Assembly: GCF_000763495.1 (NCBI RefSeq) | Contig: NZ_CP009576.1 | Coordinates: 1,622,001-1,686,000 of the forward strand | Source: Listeria ivanovii subsp. londoniensis | GTDB lineage: Bacteria > Bacillota > Bacilli > Lactobacillales > Listeriaceae | DNA: 64,000 nt | Direction: 5' to 3' | Shown here: piece by piece, positions 8,241 through 17,077 of the stretch | Position numbering within the stretch: position 1 is the stretch's first letter | Layout: every line of letters starts with the position of its first letter | Notes under the pieces: generated by a model | Seen by the model: only the letters and a program-made list of their open reading frames with translations | Told to the model about the DNA's origin: nothing | The model's database searches: none | Made by a program: the position numbers and the translations under genes

Positions 8241-9842
8241 ATGTTAACTGTAAATAATGTCGGCTTACGCTATGGCGATAAAAAGCTATTTGAAGATGTT
8301 TCTATTAAATTTTTACCGGGTAACTGTTATGGTCTTATCGGAGCAAACGGAGCTGGGAAATCTACTTTCCTAAAAGTTCTTTCCGGTGAGCTTGATTCAC
8401 AAAGCGGAAATGTGCATATTGGTTCTGGTGAGCGTCTAGCTGTCCTTCGCCAAGATCACTTCCAATATGATGAAGAATTAGTTTTGAATACTGTAATAAT
8501 GGGACATGAACGTCTATATAAAATTATGGACGAAAAAAATGCCATTTACATGAAAGAAGATTTTAGTGATGCGGACGGCATTCGTGCTGCGGAACTAGAA
8601 GGCGAATTCGCTGAGCTAGACGGTTGGGAAGCGGAATCAGACGCAGCTGTTTTACTTAACGGTTTAGGTATTTCAACAGAATTACATGGTAAATTAATGA
8701 AAGATTTAACTGGTGGAGAAAAAGTAAAAGTACTTCTTGCCCAAGCATTGTTTGGTAAGCCGGATATTCTACTTTTGGATGAACCGACCAACCACCTGGA
8801 CATCCGTGCTATTCACTGGTTAGAAGAATTTTTAATTAACTTTGATAATACTGTTATTGTCGTTTCACATGACCGTCACTTCTTAAATAAAGTATGTACT
8901 CATATTGCCGACCTAGATTTCAGTAAAATTAAACTTTATGTTGGTAACTATGACTTCTGGTATGAATCCAGCCAATTAGCTCAAACAATGATGGGCGACC
9001 GTAATAAGAAAAAAGAAGAGAAAATGAAAGAATTACAAGACTTTATTGCTAGGTTTAGTGCGAATGCTTCTAAATCCAAACAAGCAACAAGCCGTAAAAA
9101 AATGTTAGAAAAAATTACGCTAGAAGATATTCAACCTTCTAGTCGCCGCTACCCTTTCATCCAGTTCAAACCGGAACGAGAAGTTGGTAATGATCTTCTA
9201 ACTGTAACTAACTTATCTAAAACAATTGATGGCGTAAAAATTCTTGATGACCTTTCTTTCTCCATCAACCGCAATGATAAAGTGGCATTAGTTGGGGATG
9301 ATGAAGTAGCAAAAACAGTGCTATTTCAAATCCTTGCTGGTGAAATGGAACCTGACTCAGGTAGTTATAAATGGGGCATTACAACAAGCCAAAGTTACTT
9401 CCCGAAAGACAACTCCGAATTCTTTGAAGAAAATGATATGAGTCTTGTTGAATGGTTACGTCAATTTTCACCAGAAGATGATAGTGAAGCTTTCCTTCGT
9501 GGATTCCTAGGTCGGATGTTGTTTAGTGGTGATGAGGTACTGAAAAAAGTTCGCGTCTTATCTGGTGGTGAAAAAGTTCGTTGTATGTTATCGAAAATGA
9601 TGCTTTCTGGTTCTAATGTGCTTCTTCTAGATGAGCCAACTAACCACTTGGACTTAGAATCTATCACAGCACTTAACAATGGTTTAGAATCTTTTAAAGG
9701 AGCAATCATCTTTGCTTCTCATGACCATCAGTTATTACAAACAATTGCTACACGTGTTATCAACTTATCAAAAGAACAATTCTATAATAAAGAAATTTCT
9801 TATGATGAGTATTTAAAAGAAGTTATGAATGTAACGGAATAA
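8241..9842 (+). CDS. ABC-F family ATPase (YkpA/YbiT-like)
   Basis: Soluble duplicated ABC ATPase without membrane segments (533 residues). ABC-F proteins act on the ribosome as translation factors or in antibiotic resistance; this subgroup resembles housekeeping YkpA/YbiT. The first cassette has a perfect Walker A (GANGAGKS, near residue 34), signature LTGGEKVKVLLA and ILLLDEPTNHLD. A charged linker (about 255-300) follows. The second cassette has signature LSGGEKVRCMLS and VLLLDEPTNHLD, but its Walker A reads GDDEVAKT (352-359), lacking the last glycine of GxxxxGKT. Start chosen behind GGAGGAAGAAA. Monocistronic with its own terminator. Confidence 0.88.
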   Translation: MLTVNNVGLRYGDKKLFEDVSIKFLPGNCYGLIGANGAGKSTFLKVLSGELDSQSGNVHIGSGERLAVLRQDHFQYDEELVLNTVIMGHERLYKIMDEKNAIYMKEDFSDADGIRAAELEGEFAELDGWEAESDAAVLLNGLGISTELHGKLMKDLTGGEKVKVLLAQALFGKPDILLLDEPTNHLDIRAIHWLEEFLINFDNTVIVVSHDRHFLNKVCTHIADLDFSKIKLYVGNYDFWYESSQLAQTMMGDRNKKKEEKMKELQDFIARFSANASKSKQATSRKKMLEKITLEDIQPSSRRYPFIQFKPEREVGNDLLTVTNLSKTIDGVKILDDLSFSINRNDKVALVGDDEVAKTVLFQILAGEMEPDSGSYKWGITTSQSYFPKDNSEFFEENDMSLVEWLRQFSPEDDSEAFLRGFLGRMLFSGDEVLKKVRVLSGGEKVRCMLSKMMLSGSNVLLLDEPTNHLDLESITALNNGLESFKGAIIFASHDHQLLQTIATRVINLSKEQFYNKEISYDEYLKEVMNVTE

Positions 9843-9847
9843 TTATC

Positions 9848-9890
9848 AAAAAAGCTCTATCCCCTAATTTGGAGAATAGAGCTTTTTTTA
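9848..9890. terminator. Bidirectional terminator after the ABC-F gene
   Basis: Stem AAAAAGCTCTAT/ATAGAGCTTTTTTT between two converging genes, with A and T tracts on either side. Confidence 0.88.
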
Positions 9891-10535
9891 TTTTAATTCG
9901 ATTTTTCCTGTGTCTGTTGTAAGTGGTGAGGAGGAATCTTTTAAATAACTTAGAAAACTATATGAAATCCAAGTAATATCAGAAACTTTGTCTAATTTTT
10001 CTACTGGAAAAACAATTTTCCCTTTGACCGTTTCTCCTGGCTGAATATCGGTCTTATCAAATTCAGATAAAACAGCATCTCCACCATTAATCTCCATTTT
10101 GTTCGCATCTAGTTGCCCTTGGTTTGGATAAGTCTCAAGTATTTTATCTGCATTATTGGTTATTTCTAAGGTTAATGTAATGCTGCCAGGAACTGATTTC
10201 CCCTCGACTGTTGAATAGGTTTCTTTCTTTTCGACTGTGACGGAAGTAATTTTTTTCGTAAAATTATCTGCTGTATCTTCATAATTCACTTGATAAGTTT
10301 TTGTTTCTTCGGCTGTTTGGTTCGACCCTGCGGAAGAATAATTAAACACATCATTTTGGACTTGTTGGTAATGCGTGAAACTAACAATAATGCCGATGAT
10401 AGAACCTACTAATAACAACATACCAGCACTTGTTAAGATCGCGCCAATTTTCCGCTTAGCTGGGAAAAACAAAATCACGATACCTGCGATAAAAATGAAG
10501 AAAGCACATATTCCGGCAATAATCCAAATTTCCAT
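9888..10535 (-). CDS. Membrane-anchored DUF4352-like protein, 215 aa
   Basis: Two N-terminal hydrophobic helices (about residues 3-25 and 33-57) anchor an extracytoplasmic domain of about 150 residues. That domain has an Ig-like beta character: SITLTLEITNNADKILE, then IQPGETVKGKIVFPV, the hallmark layout of DUF4352/DUF5067-type domains. Function unknown. It is preceded by its own promoter inside the end of the upstream oxidoreductase gene. A protein of the same layout, without evident recent duplication, is encoded at 39.5 kb. Confidence 0.7.
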   Translation of the reverse strand: MEIWIIAGICAFFIFIAGIVILFFPAKRKIGAILTSAGMLLLVGSIIGIIVSFTHYQQVQNDVFNYSSAGSNQTAEETKTYQVNYEDTADNFTKKITSVTVEKKETYSTVEGKSVPGSITLTLEITNNADKILETYPNQGQLDANKMEINGGDAVLSEFDKTDIQPGETVKGKIVFPVEKLDKVSDITWISYSFLSYLKDSSSPLTTDTGKIELK

Positions 10536-10568
10536 CTATCTTGCTCCTTTTATGCGAATTTCTCCCCC

Positions 10569-10596
10569 ACTATACCATATTTAACACTTAGTTCAA
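10569..10596 (-). promoter_or_regulatory. Promoter of the DUF4352-like gene
   Basis: Minus strand TTGAAC (10591-10596), 16-bp spacer, TATAGT (10569-10574). The -35 lies in the last codons of the upstream oxidoreductase gene. Confidence 0.6.
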
Positions 10597-11928
10597 AGCA
10601 GTTAAATCACTTGCTGGAGAAGGATAAGCAAATATAACCGATTGTAAATCTGTTAAAGTGAGATTTGCTTTCATTAAAAGAGCGATATAGTTAATCATAT
10701 AATCTGCTTCTTCACTTAGGAAATGCGCACCTTTTATTTGTTGAGTGTTTTTATCTACAATGATTTTCGCAAGTGCGAGTGGTTCATTTGTGCGTTTATA
10801 AGTATACCAACTCGTTGTATCATGATTTTTTATTTCATATCTATCAGCTTGTTTTTTTGCTTCTGCCAGGCTAATACCTATACTTGCTAATTTAGGACTA
10901 GTAAATACCACACTTGGGACGGCTGGATATTCCATCGCTTTGTTTGCCTCGAGAATATTTTGGGCAACAACCGTAGCTTCCAGGCTAACAACTGGTGTAA
11001 GTGGCGCTCCTTTAGATGCAGCAACGTCTCCACACGCATAGATATGCGGATTTGCTATGGTTTGTAGTTTTTCGTTTACCGTGATACCTTTTTTAGTATA
11101 CTCAATCTCCGCATTTTCTAAAGATAAATGAGCGATGTTTGGTGATCTTCCAGTTGCTCCGATGATAATATCTGTATCGAGGGAGAAAGCGTTTTCGCCA
11201 CTAATCTGTAACTTACCTGCTTTTTTCTCTATCTTTGAAATGGCTGTATCAAAATGAAAATGAACACCCTCTTCTTCCATTAATGAAACAAGCGCCGCAA
11301 CGAAATCTGGATCAAATTTCTTTAATGGTTGGCTATTATGATGAATTATATGCACTTCTTTTCCAGCAGCTAAAACAATCGAAGCAAATTCAAATGAAAT
11401 ATACCCTCCGCCAATAAATGTAACGGAATCGGGAAGTGTCGGTAAAGATAAGAAATCATCACTGTTTTGAATAAATTCACTTCCAGGGATATTTTGTTTA
11501 TTAGGGCTAGCCCCAGTTGCTAGCACGATATTTTTAGTTTTGAGCACATTTTCTCCAACTTGTAGGCTATCTTTTGAGTTGAACCGAGCTTTTCCAAAAA
11601 AAGTTTCAATACCTGCATCTTGGAAACTTTGCAATCGCTGTTCAGGTACGTCTTCTACAAATGTTTCTTTAAATGCCATCAAATCTGTCCAACTTATAGT
11701 TGCCGCCTGTTTAATTCCTTTTCCTCGTAATCGTTTAGAAAAGTTTCTAGCCTCACTTGCGCCAATAAGGACCTTTTTAGGATCACAGCCACGTAAGACA
11801 CATGTACCTCCCCAACTACGCTCTTCTATAATAGCCACACTTAGACCAGCAGCTTGCGTTTCAAATGCGACTGTAGTTCCACTCGCACCACTTCCGATTA
11901 CGACCACATCATATGTATATTCTGTCAA
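10588..11928 (-). CDS. FAD-dependent pyridine nucleotide-disulfide oxidoreductase (glutathione reductase-like)
   Basis: Class I flavin disulfide reductase, about 446 residues. It has an N-terminal FAD Rossmann motif (VVIGSGASGTTVAFE), redox-active pair in GGTCVLRGCDPKK (CX4C), second NAD(P) Rossmann (VTFIGGGYISFEFA), the FAD segment IYACGDVAA and a C-terminal dimerisation domain. The C-terminal His-Glu-type motif usual in glutathione reductase is replaced by FAYPSPASDL, so the substrate is uncertain. It is often annotated as glutathione reductase (lmo1433 in L. monocytogenes). Start taken as TTG at 11928, eight bases after AGAAGGAG; the GTG at 11937 overlaps that site. A sigma-B-type promoter precedes it. 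Confidence 0.85.
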   Translation of the reverse strand: MTEYTYDVVVIGSGASGTTVAFETQAAGLSVAIIEERSWGGTCVLRGCDPKKVLIGASEARNFSKRLRGKGIKQAATISWTDLMAFKETFVEDVPEQRLQSFQDAGIETFFGKARFNSKDSLQVGENVLKTKNIVLATGASPNKQNIPGSEFIQNSDDFLSLPTLPDSVTFIGGGYISFEFASIVLAAGKEVHIIHHNSQPLKKFDPDFVAALVSLMEEEGVHFHFDTAISKIEKKAGKLQISGENAFSLDTDIIIGATGRSPNIAHLSLENAEIEYTKKGITVNEKLQTIANPHIYACGDVAASKGAPLTPVVSLEATVVAQNILEANKAMEYPAVPSVVFTSPKLASIGISLAEAKKQADRYEIKNHDTTSWYTYKRTNEPLALAKIIVDKNTQQIKGAHFLSEEADYMINYIALLMKANLTLTDLQSVIFAYPSPASDLTALN

Positions 11929-11952
11929 TTGAATCACTCCTTCTAAATATGT

Positions 11953-11977
11953 TTTCCCGTCTAGCTTAGTTTCAAAC
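11953..11977 (-). promoter_or_regulatory. Sigma-B-type promoter of the oxidoreductase gene
   Basis: Minus strand GTTT (11974-11977), 15-bp spacer, GGGAAA (11953-11958), 25 bp before the start codon. It has the same spacing and same -10 as the opuC promoter. The L. monocytogenes counterpart is a known sigma-B-dependent gene. Confidence 0.8.
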
Positions 11978-11978
11978 G

Positions 11979-12013
11979 AAAAAACTGCTACACACGAACC
12001 GTGCAGCAGTTTT
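11979..12013 (-). terminator. Terminator of rnjB
   Basis: Inverted repeat AAAACTGCTNCAC/GTGCAGCAGTTTT, ending in a T6 run on the minus strand, immediately after the RNase J2 stop. Confidence 0.85.
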
Positions 12014-12018
12014 ACTTA

Positions 12019-13686
12019 CTAGACTTCCATGATAATTGGTAAAATCATTGGACGTCGTTTTGTTTGTTCAAATAAATAGCGATTTAATTGATCGCGAATA
12101 TCTTGTTTTAATTTAGCCCATTCAAAACCAGTTTCTTGTAAATTTTTCTCCACAATTTTAGTCACTACTTTAGATGATTCTTCAATTAAATGTTCTGATT
12201 CACGAACATAAATGAAGCCACGTGAGATAATTTCTGGTCCAGAAGTAATCGTTTTTGTTTTACGATTTAATGTGACTACAACAATAAAAATTCCATCTTC
12301 CGAAAGCAATTTACGGTCTCTTAAGACAATATTTCCAACGTCTCCTACGCCTAAACCATCAATAAGTGTATTACCAGAGTACACACGGTTCCCGGCAGTC
12401 ATTTTATCATTTTTATATTCTAAAATTTCCCCCTTACCTACGATGAAAACATTGGCTTTTGCCATACCAACTTCATGAGCTAGCTTAGCATGGCTAATCA
12501 ACATCCGATACTCGCCATGAACTGGAACGAAATAACGTGGTTTTAGTAGATTAATCATTAATTTTAAATCTTCTTGGCTCGCGTGACCTGAGATGAAAAG
12601 CGTATTACTCATCGTTAATACTTTTGCACCAGCTTTGTAGAGCATATCTATTGTTTTTGCCATCATAGTTTCAAGCGATGGTGATGGTGTAGTAGTTATA
12701 TAAACTGTGTCACCAGGCTTAATATTAAGTTGTGGATGATTTCCTTTTGTCATTAGTTGTAGGGACTGGATTGGTTCCCCTAAATTACCTGTTTCAATAA
12801 TAGTAATTTCATCATCATTATATTTTTTTACATCTTTTAATGGGATGATTAAATCTTCTTCAATAATAATTTTATCTAAACTACCAGCAATTTCAAACAC
12901 GCGTTCTAATTCTTTGCCGACGATAGCTACTTTGCGTTTAGTTGCTACAGACGCCTCAAGAACTTGTTGCAAACGAATCAAATTTGATGCGACACAAGCT
13001 ACAATAATTCTACCATCTGCCATACGAAAAGCATGTCTTATTTCTTCTTCAATTAAGCTGTCACTAGAAGTAGTTCCTTGGTGCTCAGCCTCAGAGCTAT
13101 CGGAAAGTAAAGCAAGAACTCCTTTTTCACCAAATTCAGCAATATGACTTAAATCAGAAGCGTAACCATCTTTTGCTGATTGGTCAAATTTGAAATCACC
13201 TGTATAGATGATTGCCCCTTCACTTGTTTCCAGAACAATCCCGACTGAATCAGGAATAGTATGCGTTGTACGGAAAAAGGATACGTCAATTTTCGCGAAT
13301 GATAACGTAGTATCCGCATCGACAATATGGAAATTTTTAAATCTTAGTTTGCGATGTTCTTTCAGTGCAGACTTAGCAAGTGCAATTGTCAGTTCAGTTC
13401 CATAAACAGGTGCCTTTATTTTTTGAAGTAAATAAGGAAGTGCGCCAATTGCGTCTTCATGACCATGTGTTAAGAAAATCGCTTTAATTCTGTCTTTGTT
13501 TTCTTCTAAATATTTAAAATCTGGGATAACAATATCAATTCCTAATAATTCATTTTCTGGAAACATTAAACCCGCATCTAATATAAAGATATCTTCGTCT
13601 ATTTCTACAACATATAAATTTTTACCACTTTCATCGACACCGCCGAGTGGAATGATTTTTATGTTTTTCGCTTTTTTTATTGTCAA
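12019..13686 (-). CDS. rnjB: Ribonuclease J2
   Basis: Beta-CASP metallo-beta-lactamase ribonuclease (555 residues), partner of RNase J1 in mRNA decay and rRNA/RNA maturation. J2 rather than J1 is indicated by the start IKIIPLGGVDESGKNLYVVEID and by VKKYNDDEITIIETGNLGEP. The C-terminus RPMILPIIMEV is shared by both paralogues. The metal motif expected as HxHxDH reads HGHEDA (His74-Ala79), so a key histidine is absent, in line with the weak nuclease activity of J2 enzymes. It lies 19 bp after dapA and probably shares its transcript, as in other Listeria. Confidence 0.92.
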   Translation of the reverse strand: MTIKKAKNIKIIPLGGVDESGKNLYVVEIDEDIFILDAGLMFPENELLGIDIVIPDFKYLEENKDRIKAIFLTHGHEDAIGALPYLLQKIKAPVYGTELTIALAKSALKEHRKLRFKNFHIVDADTTLSFAKIDVSFFRTTHTIPDSVGIVLETSEGAIIYTGDFKFDQSAKDGYASDLSHIAEFGEKGVLALLSDSSEAEHQGTTSSDSLIEEEIRHAFRMADGRIIVACVASNLIRLQQVLEASVATKRKVAIVGKELERVFEIAGSLDKIIIEEDLIIPLKDVKKYNDDEITIIETGNLGEPIQSLQLMTKGNHPQLNIKPGDTVYITTTPSPSLETMMAKTIDMLYKAGAKVLTMSNTLFISGHASQEDLKLMINLLKPRYFVPVHGEYRMLISHAKLAHEVGMAKANVFIVGKGEILEYKNDKMTAGNRVYSGNTLIDGLGVGDVGNIVLRDRKLLSEDGIFIVVVTLNRKTKTITSGPEIISRGFIYVRESEHLIEESSKVVTKIVEKNLQETGFEWAKLKQDIRDQLNRYLFEQTKRRPMILPIIMEV

Positions 13687-13705
13687 AGCGTAGACCTCCT
13701 TTGAA

Positions 13706-14587
13706 CTATTTAGAAAGTCCTTCTAATATAGCTTGTAATTTCGTTCCTTGTTCCGCATTCAAATCTACAAGTGGCAATCTAACAGGGCCAACATTAATTC
13801 CTTGTTGGTTTAATAGGTATTTGGTTGGTGCTGGGTTTGGTACTGCGAACAGGCCTTTCATTAGTGGAAGTAAACTACGATGAATGCTAGCCGCCTTTTG
13901 AACTTTTCCATTCTCAAATGCTTGAATCATTTCTTGCATTTCATTTCCAACAATATGACTTGCAACAGAGATAACTCCATGCCCACCAACGGATAATATT
14001 GGTAAAGTTAGACTATCATCGCCACTATAAATGAAGAAATCATCAGGTGTGTCGGCAATAATTTCACTAATATTATCTAAGTTCCCACTAGATTCTTTGA
14101 CACCAATAATATTAGGAAGTTGTGCTAAACGGATAATCGTCTCTGGCTCGATATTTACTACACTACGACCTGGAATATTATAGATAACCACTGGTAAATC
14201 AGATGCCTCTGCTACAGCAGCAAAATGGGCATATATACCATCTTGATTAGGCTTATTATAATATGGAGCAACAATTAATACTGCATCTATTCCACCTAGT
14301 TCTGCTACTTCATTTGTGAGTTCAATTGTTTCTGCTGTATTGTTTGAACCTGTCCCTGCAATTAATTTTGCCCTGCCATCGTTTGTTTCGATGACTTGAC
14401 GAAATAATTTTATTTTTTCATCATGCGACAAAGTGGGAGATTCACCAGTTGTACCAGCGATTACTAAGCCATCTGAGCCGTTTGCTATTAAGTGGTTCAC
14501 GAGATGATGAATTCTTTTTTTGCATACTTTATTCTTTTCTGGGTGAATTGGCGTCACCATTGCTGTAATTACTTTTCCTAAATCCAT
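13706..14587 (-). CDS. dapA: 4-hydroxy-tetrahydrodipicolinate synthase
   Basis: Condenses pyruvate with aspartate-semialdehyde, the first committed step of the diaminopimelate/lysine branch in the cytoplasm. It is a TIM-barrel enzyme of 293 residues. Visible motifs are GTTGESPTLSHDEK (substrate loop), VVIYNIPGR (catalytic Tyr) and IIGVKESSG, carrying the Schiff-base lysine. It follows dapG by 14 bp in the order asd-dapG-dapA-rnjB, a Bacillus-like lysine cluster. Confidence 0.95.
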   Translation of the reverse strand: MDLGKVITAMVTPIHPEKNKVCKKRIHHLVNHLIANGSDGLVIAGTTGESPTLSHDEKIKLFRQVIETNDGRAKLIAGTGSNNTAETIELTNEVAELGGIDAVLIVAPYYNKPNQDGIYAHFAAVAEASDLPVVIYNIPGRSVVNIEPETIIRLAQLPNIIGVKESSGNLDNISEIIADTPDDFFIYSGDDSLTLPILSVGGHGVISVASHIVGNEMQEMIQAFENGKVQKAASIHRSLLPLMKGLFAVPNPAPTKYLLNQQGINVGPVRLPLVDLNAEQGTKLQAILEGLSK

Positions 14588-14601
14588 CTTTCATTTCCTC
14601 C

Positions 14602-15813
14602 TTACTTAATTTCCAAACAAAATATATCATGAAGGGCATTGACTGCCGAAATTAAGTCCTCTTCTCTTACTAATACCCAAATAGTAGTATGACTATCCGC
14701 TGATTGTAAAATTGGGATATTTTTTTCGGATAATGCTCCTACAATTCTAGCGGTAACACCAGGTACACCAGTTATTCCAGCGCCAACAATAGAGACTTTT
14801 GCACAAGCTTCTCGAACAAAAGTTTCTAATGCCGCTTCTTCTAATAGAAGCTTGACTTGTTGTCGTTTTTCTTCTGGGACTGTAAAAATGACGGAATTAG
14901 TAGAGATATTGATGAAATCTAAGCTAATACCAGCATCTGCTAAAATTTTGAAAGCTTCTTGTTGTGCTTTTACTGTATCAGTTTTAACGGATACTTGTGT
15001 TAAATTGGTTACGTGGGCAACACCGGTTACCATACGCTCTTTGACATCAAAATGACCAACTTCATCTGTTAAAGATGTGACAAGTGTTCCTTCACTTTCT
15101 AAATAAGTAGAACGGATTCTCATCGGTATTTTGGCAGTCATGGCGATTTCGACAGCACGAGGGTGAATAACTTTAGCTCCTTGATAAGCCATATTACTTA
15201 CTTCATTATAACTTACTCTCGGAAGTGAACGAGCATGTTCAACGATTCGCGGATCTGCTGTCATCATTCCATCAACATCTGTAAAAATATCAATATAATC
15301 AGCTTGCAAGGAAACACCCAGTGCCGCGGCTGAGGTATCGCTTCCACCGCGACCGAGTGTTGTTATGTCGCCATTAAGTGCCACTCCTTGAAAACCAGCG
15401 ACAACTGCAACGTCAAGTGATTCAAGTGCTTGTTGAAGTCTAGTTGTATCTACTTCTGTAATTTTAGCATTTAAATGATTACTGGTGGTAATGATACCTG
15501 CTTGTCCGCCAGAAAACGCTTCTGCTTTTATATTTGCTTCTTTTAACATATTTGTAAATACAGAAGCGGAAATTGTTTCACCTACAGAAAGCAATGTGTC
15601 TTGCTCTCTGGCTGTCAATTTAGTATTTTTCGCACCAATCAGTTCTAACAGTGTATCTGTTGCATAGGGGTCACCGTATCGTCCAATAGCGGACACGACA
15701 ACCACTACTTTATAATCGTTTTTAAGTGCACGTTTTATATGATCAAATGCCATCAATCTTATTTTTTCATTTTGGACGGAGGTTCCGCCAAACTTTTGTA
15801 CGATGATTTTCAT
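14602..15813 (-). CDS. dapG: Aspartokinase I (diaminopimelate-sensitive type)
   Basis: Phosphorylates aspartate at the head of the lysine/threonine/methionine pathway. At 403 residues it matches the length of Bacillus DapG. It has N-terminal KFGGTSVQN, the kinase segments TTLGRGGSDTSAAALG and FTDVDGMMTADPR, and C-terminal tandem ACT domains from about residue 260 that bind feedback inhibitors. Start ATG behind GAGGTGTAGGAA. It sits between asd and dapA, in line with the DAP-responsive isozyme. No lysine riboswitch is visible upstream of the cluster. Confidence 0.93.
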   Translation of the reverse strand: MKIIVQKFGGTSVQNEKIRLMAFDHIKRALKNDYKVVVVVSAIGRYGDPYATDTLLELIGAKNTKLTAREQDTLLSVGETISASVFTNMLKEANIKAEAFSGGQAGIITTSNHLNAKITEVDTTRLQQALESLDVAVVAGFQGVALNGDITTLGRGGSDTSAAALGVSLQADYIDIFTDVDGMMTADPRIVEHARSLPRVSYNEVSNMAYQGAKVIHPRAVEIAMTAKIPMRIRSTYLESEGTLVTSLTDEVGHFDVKERMVTGVAHVTNLTQVSVKTDTVKAQQEAFKILADAGISLDFINISTNSVIFTVPEEKRQQVKLLLEEAALETFVREACAKVSIVGAGITGVPGVTARIVGALSEKNIPILQSADSHTTIWVLVREEDLISAVNALHDIFCLEIK

Positions 15814-15834
15814 TTCCTACACCTCAAAATAACT

Positions 15835-16878
15835 TTAAATAATCGCTAATTTTACTAAGCTTTCAGCAATTTGAATGGAATTCCATGCGGCACCTTTTAG
15901 TAAATTATCAGAAACAATCCACATATGAAACCCTTTTTTCTCATCTAAGTCAGCCCGAACTCGGCCAACAAAAACTTCTTTTTTTCCAGCTGCCTGAATA
16001 GCTTGTGGGTAAACTTGGTTAGCAGGATCATCTTCTAAGACGACTCCAGGGGCTGATTTTAAGACGTTTTGGATATCTTTGGCACTTACGCCGTCTTTCT
16101 CTATTTCCACATAAACACTTTCAGAATGCCCACTTACTACAGGAATACGAACACATGTAGCAGATACTTTAATTGTATTATCTTCCATGATTTTTTTCGT
16201 TTCATTGATCATCTTCATTTCTTCATATGTATAATCATTCTCTGTGAAAACATCAATTTGTGGTAAAGCGTTAAATGCGATTGGATAGTGTTTTTTATCG
16301 CCTTTCACTGGCATAATCTCGGGAGTAAAATCTTGATTGTCTAATACAGCTCTACTACCATCTTGTAATTCTTTAATGGCACTTACGCCAGAACCTGAAA
16401 CAGCTTGATAAGTAGAAACAATAATACGATTTAATCCATAAGCTTCTCGAATCGGTTCGAGTGCAGCCACCATTTGAATGGTTGAACAGTTTGGATTCGC
16501 AATAATACCGTTATGTGAAAAGATCGCTTGTTCGTTTACTTCGGGAACAACAAGTGGTACAGTGGGATCCATTCGATAAGCACTTGTATTATCAATAACG
16601 ATTGCTCCGCGCTTAACTGCTTCTTTCGCCAAATCTTTAGAAACAGAACCCCCAGCACTAAATAAAGCTATGTCGACACCTTCAAAGCTTTCAGACTTAG
16701 CTTCTTTAATAGTTACTTCTTCACCGCGGAAAGTTAATTTTTTCCCAGCAGAGCGAGCCGAAGACAAGAATGAAACTTGCTTTATCTTAAAAGTCGCCGC
16801 CTCTTCTAGTAATTCAATCATTTGGGTACCAACTGCACCAGTAGCACCGACAACTGCGACATGATAGCTTTTTGTCAT
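15835..16878 (-). CDS. asd: Aspartate-semialdehyde dehydrogenase
   Basis: NADPH-dependent reduction of aspartyl phosphate to the semialdehyde (347 residues). It has the nucleotide-binding motif VVGATGAVG at the N-terminus, the active-site cysteine in NPNCSTIQM, and catalytic His in [10 protein letters not shown]. First gene of the asd-dapG-dapA-rnjB cluster, with AAGGAGGAATTG before the ATG. A TATGAT -10-like hexamer lies about 85 bp upstream, but its -35 is weak, so I leave the promoter unassigned. Confidence 0.95.
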   Translation of the reverse strand: MTKSYHVAVVGATGAVGTQMIELLEEAATFKIKQVSFLSSARSAGKKLTFRGEEVTIKEAKSESFEGVDIALFSAGGSVSKDLAKEAVKRGAIVIDNTSAYRMDPTVPLVVPEVNEQAIFSHNGIIANPNCSTIQMVAALEPIREAYGLNRIIVSTYQAVSGSGVSAIKELQDGSRAVLDNQDFTPEIMPVKGDKKHYPIAFNALPQIDVFTENDYTYEEMKMINETKKIMEDNTIKVSATCVRIPVVSGHSESVYVEIEKDGVSAKDIQNVLKSAPGVVLEDDPANQVYPQAIQAAGKKEVFVGRVRADLDEKKGFHMWIVSDNLLKGAAWNSIQIAESLVKLAII

Positions 16879-17035
16879 AGTTTACAATTCCTCCTTCAAT
16901 TTAATCCTCTTCTCTTTGCCGTAAAACAGAGATCTGGTTAATTTACACATACTTCATCATACCATAAATGGAGCTATTTCGCAGTTTTTTAGATGATTTA
17001 CCGCTTATTTTTTTAATTGTTTGTTAGTTTAGATT

Positions 17036-17077
17036 AATTAAAAGCCACTTTCACCAAAATGAAAGTGGCTTTTAATT
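17036..17077 (-). terminator. Terminator of the class B penicillin-binding protein gene
   Basis: Long near-perfect stem (ATTAAAAGCCACTTTCA and complement, 17 bp) with a six-base loop, overlapping the stop codon of the gene. Confidence 0.9.

Noticed and set aside
16879-17035. Possible lysine riboswitch upstream of asd-dapG-dapA
   Set aside because: The region is too short and lacks lysine-riboswitch landmarks; only a weak -10-like hexamer is visible.
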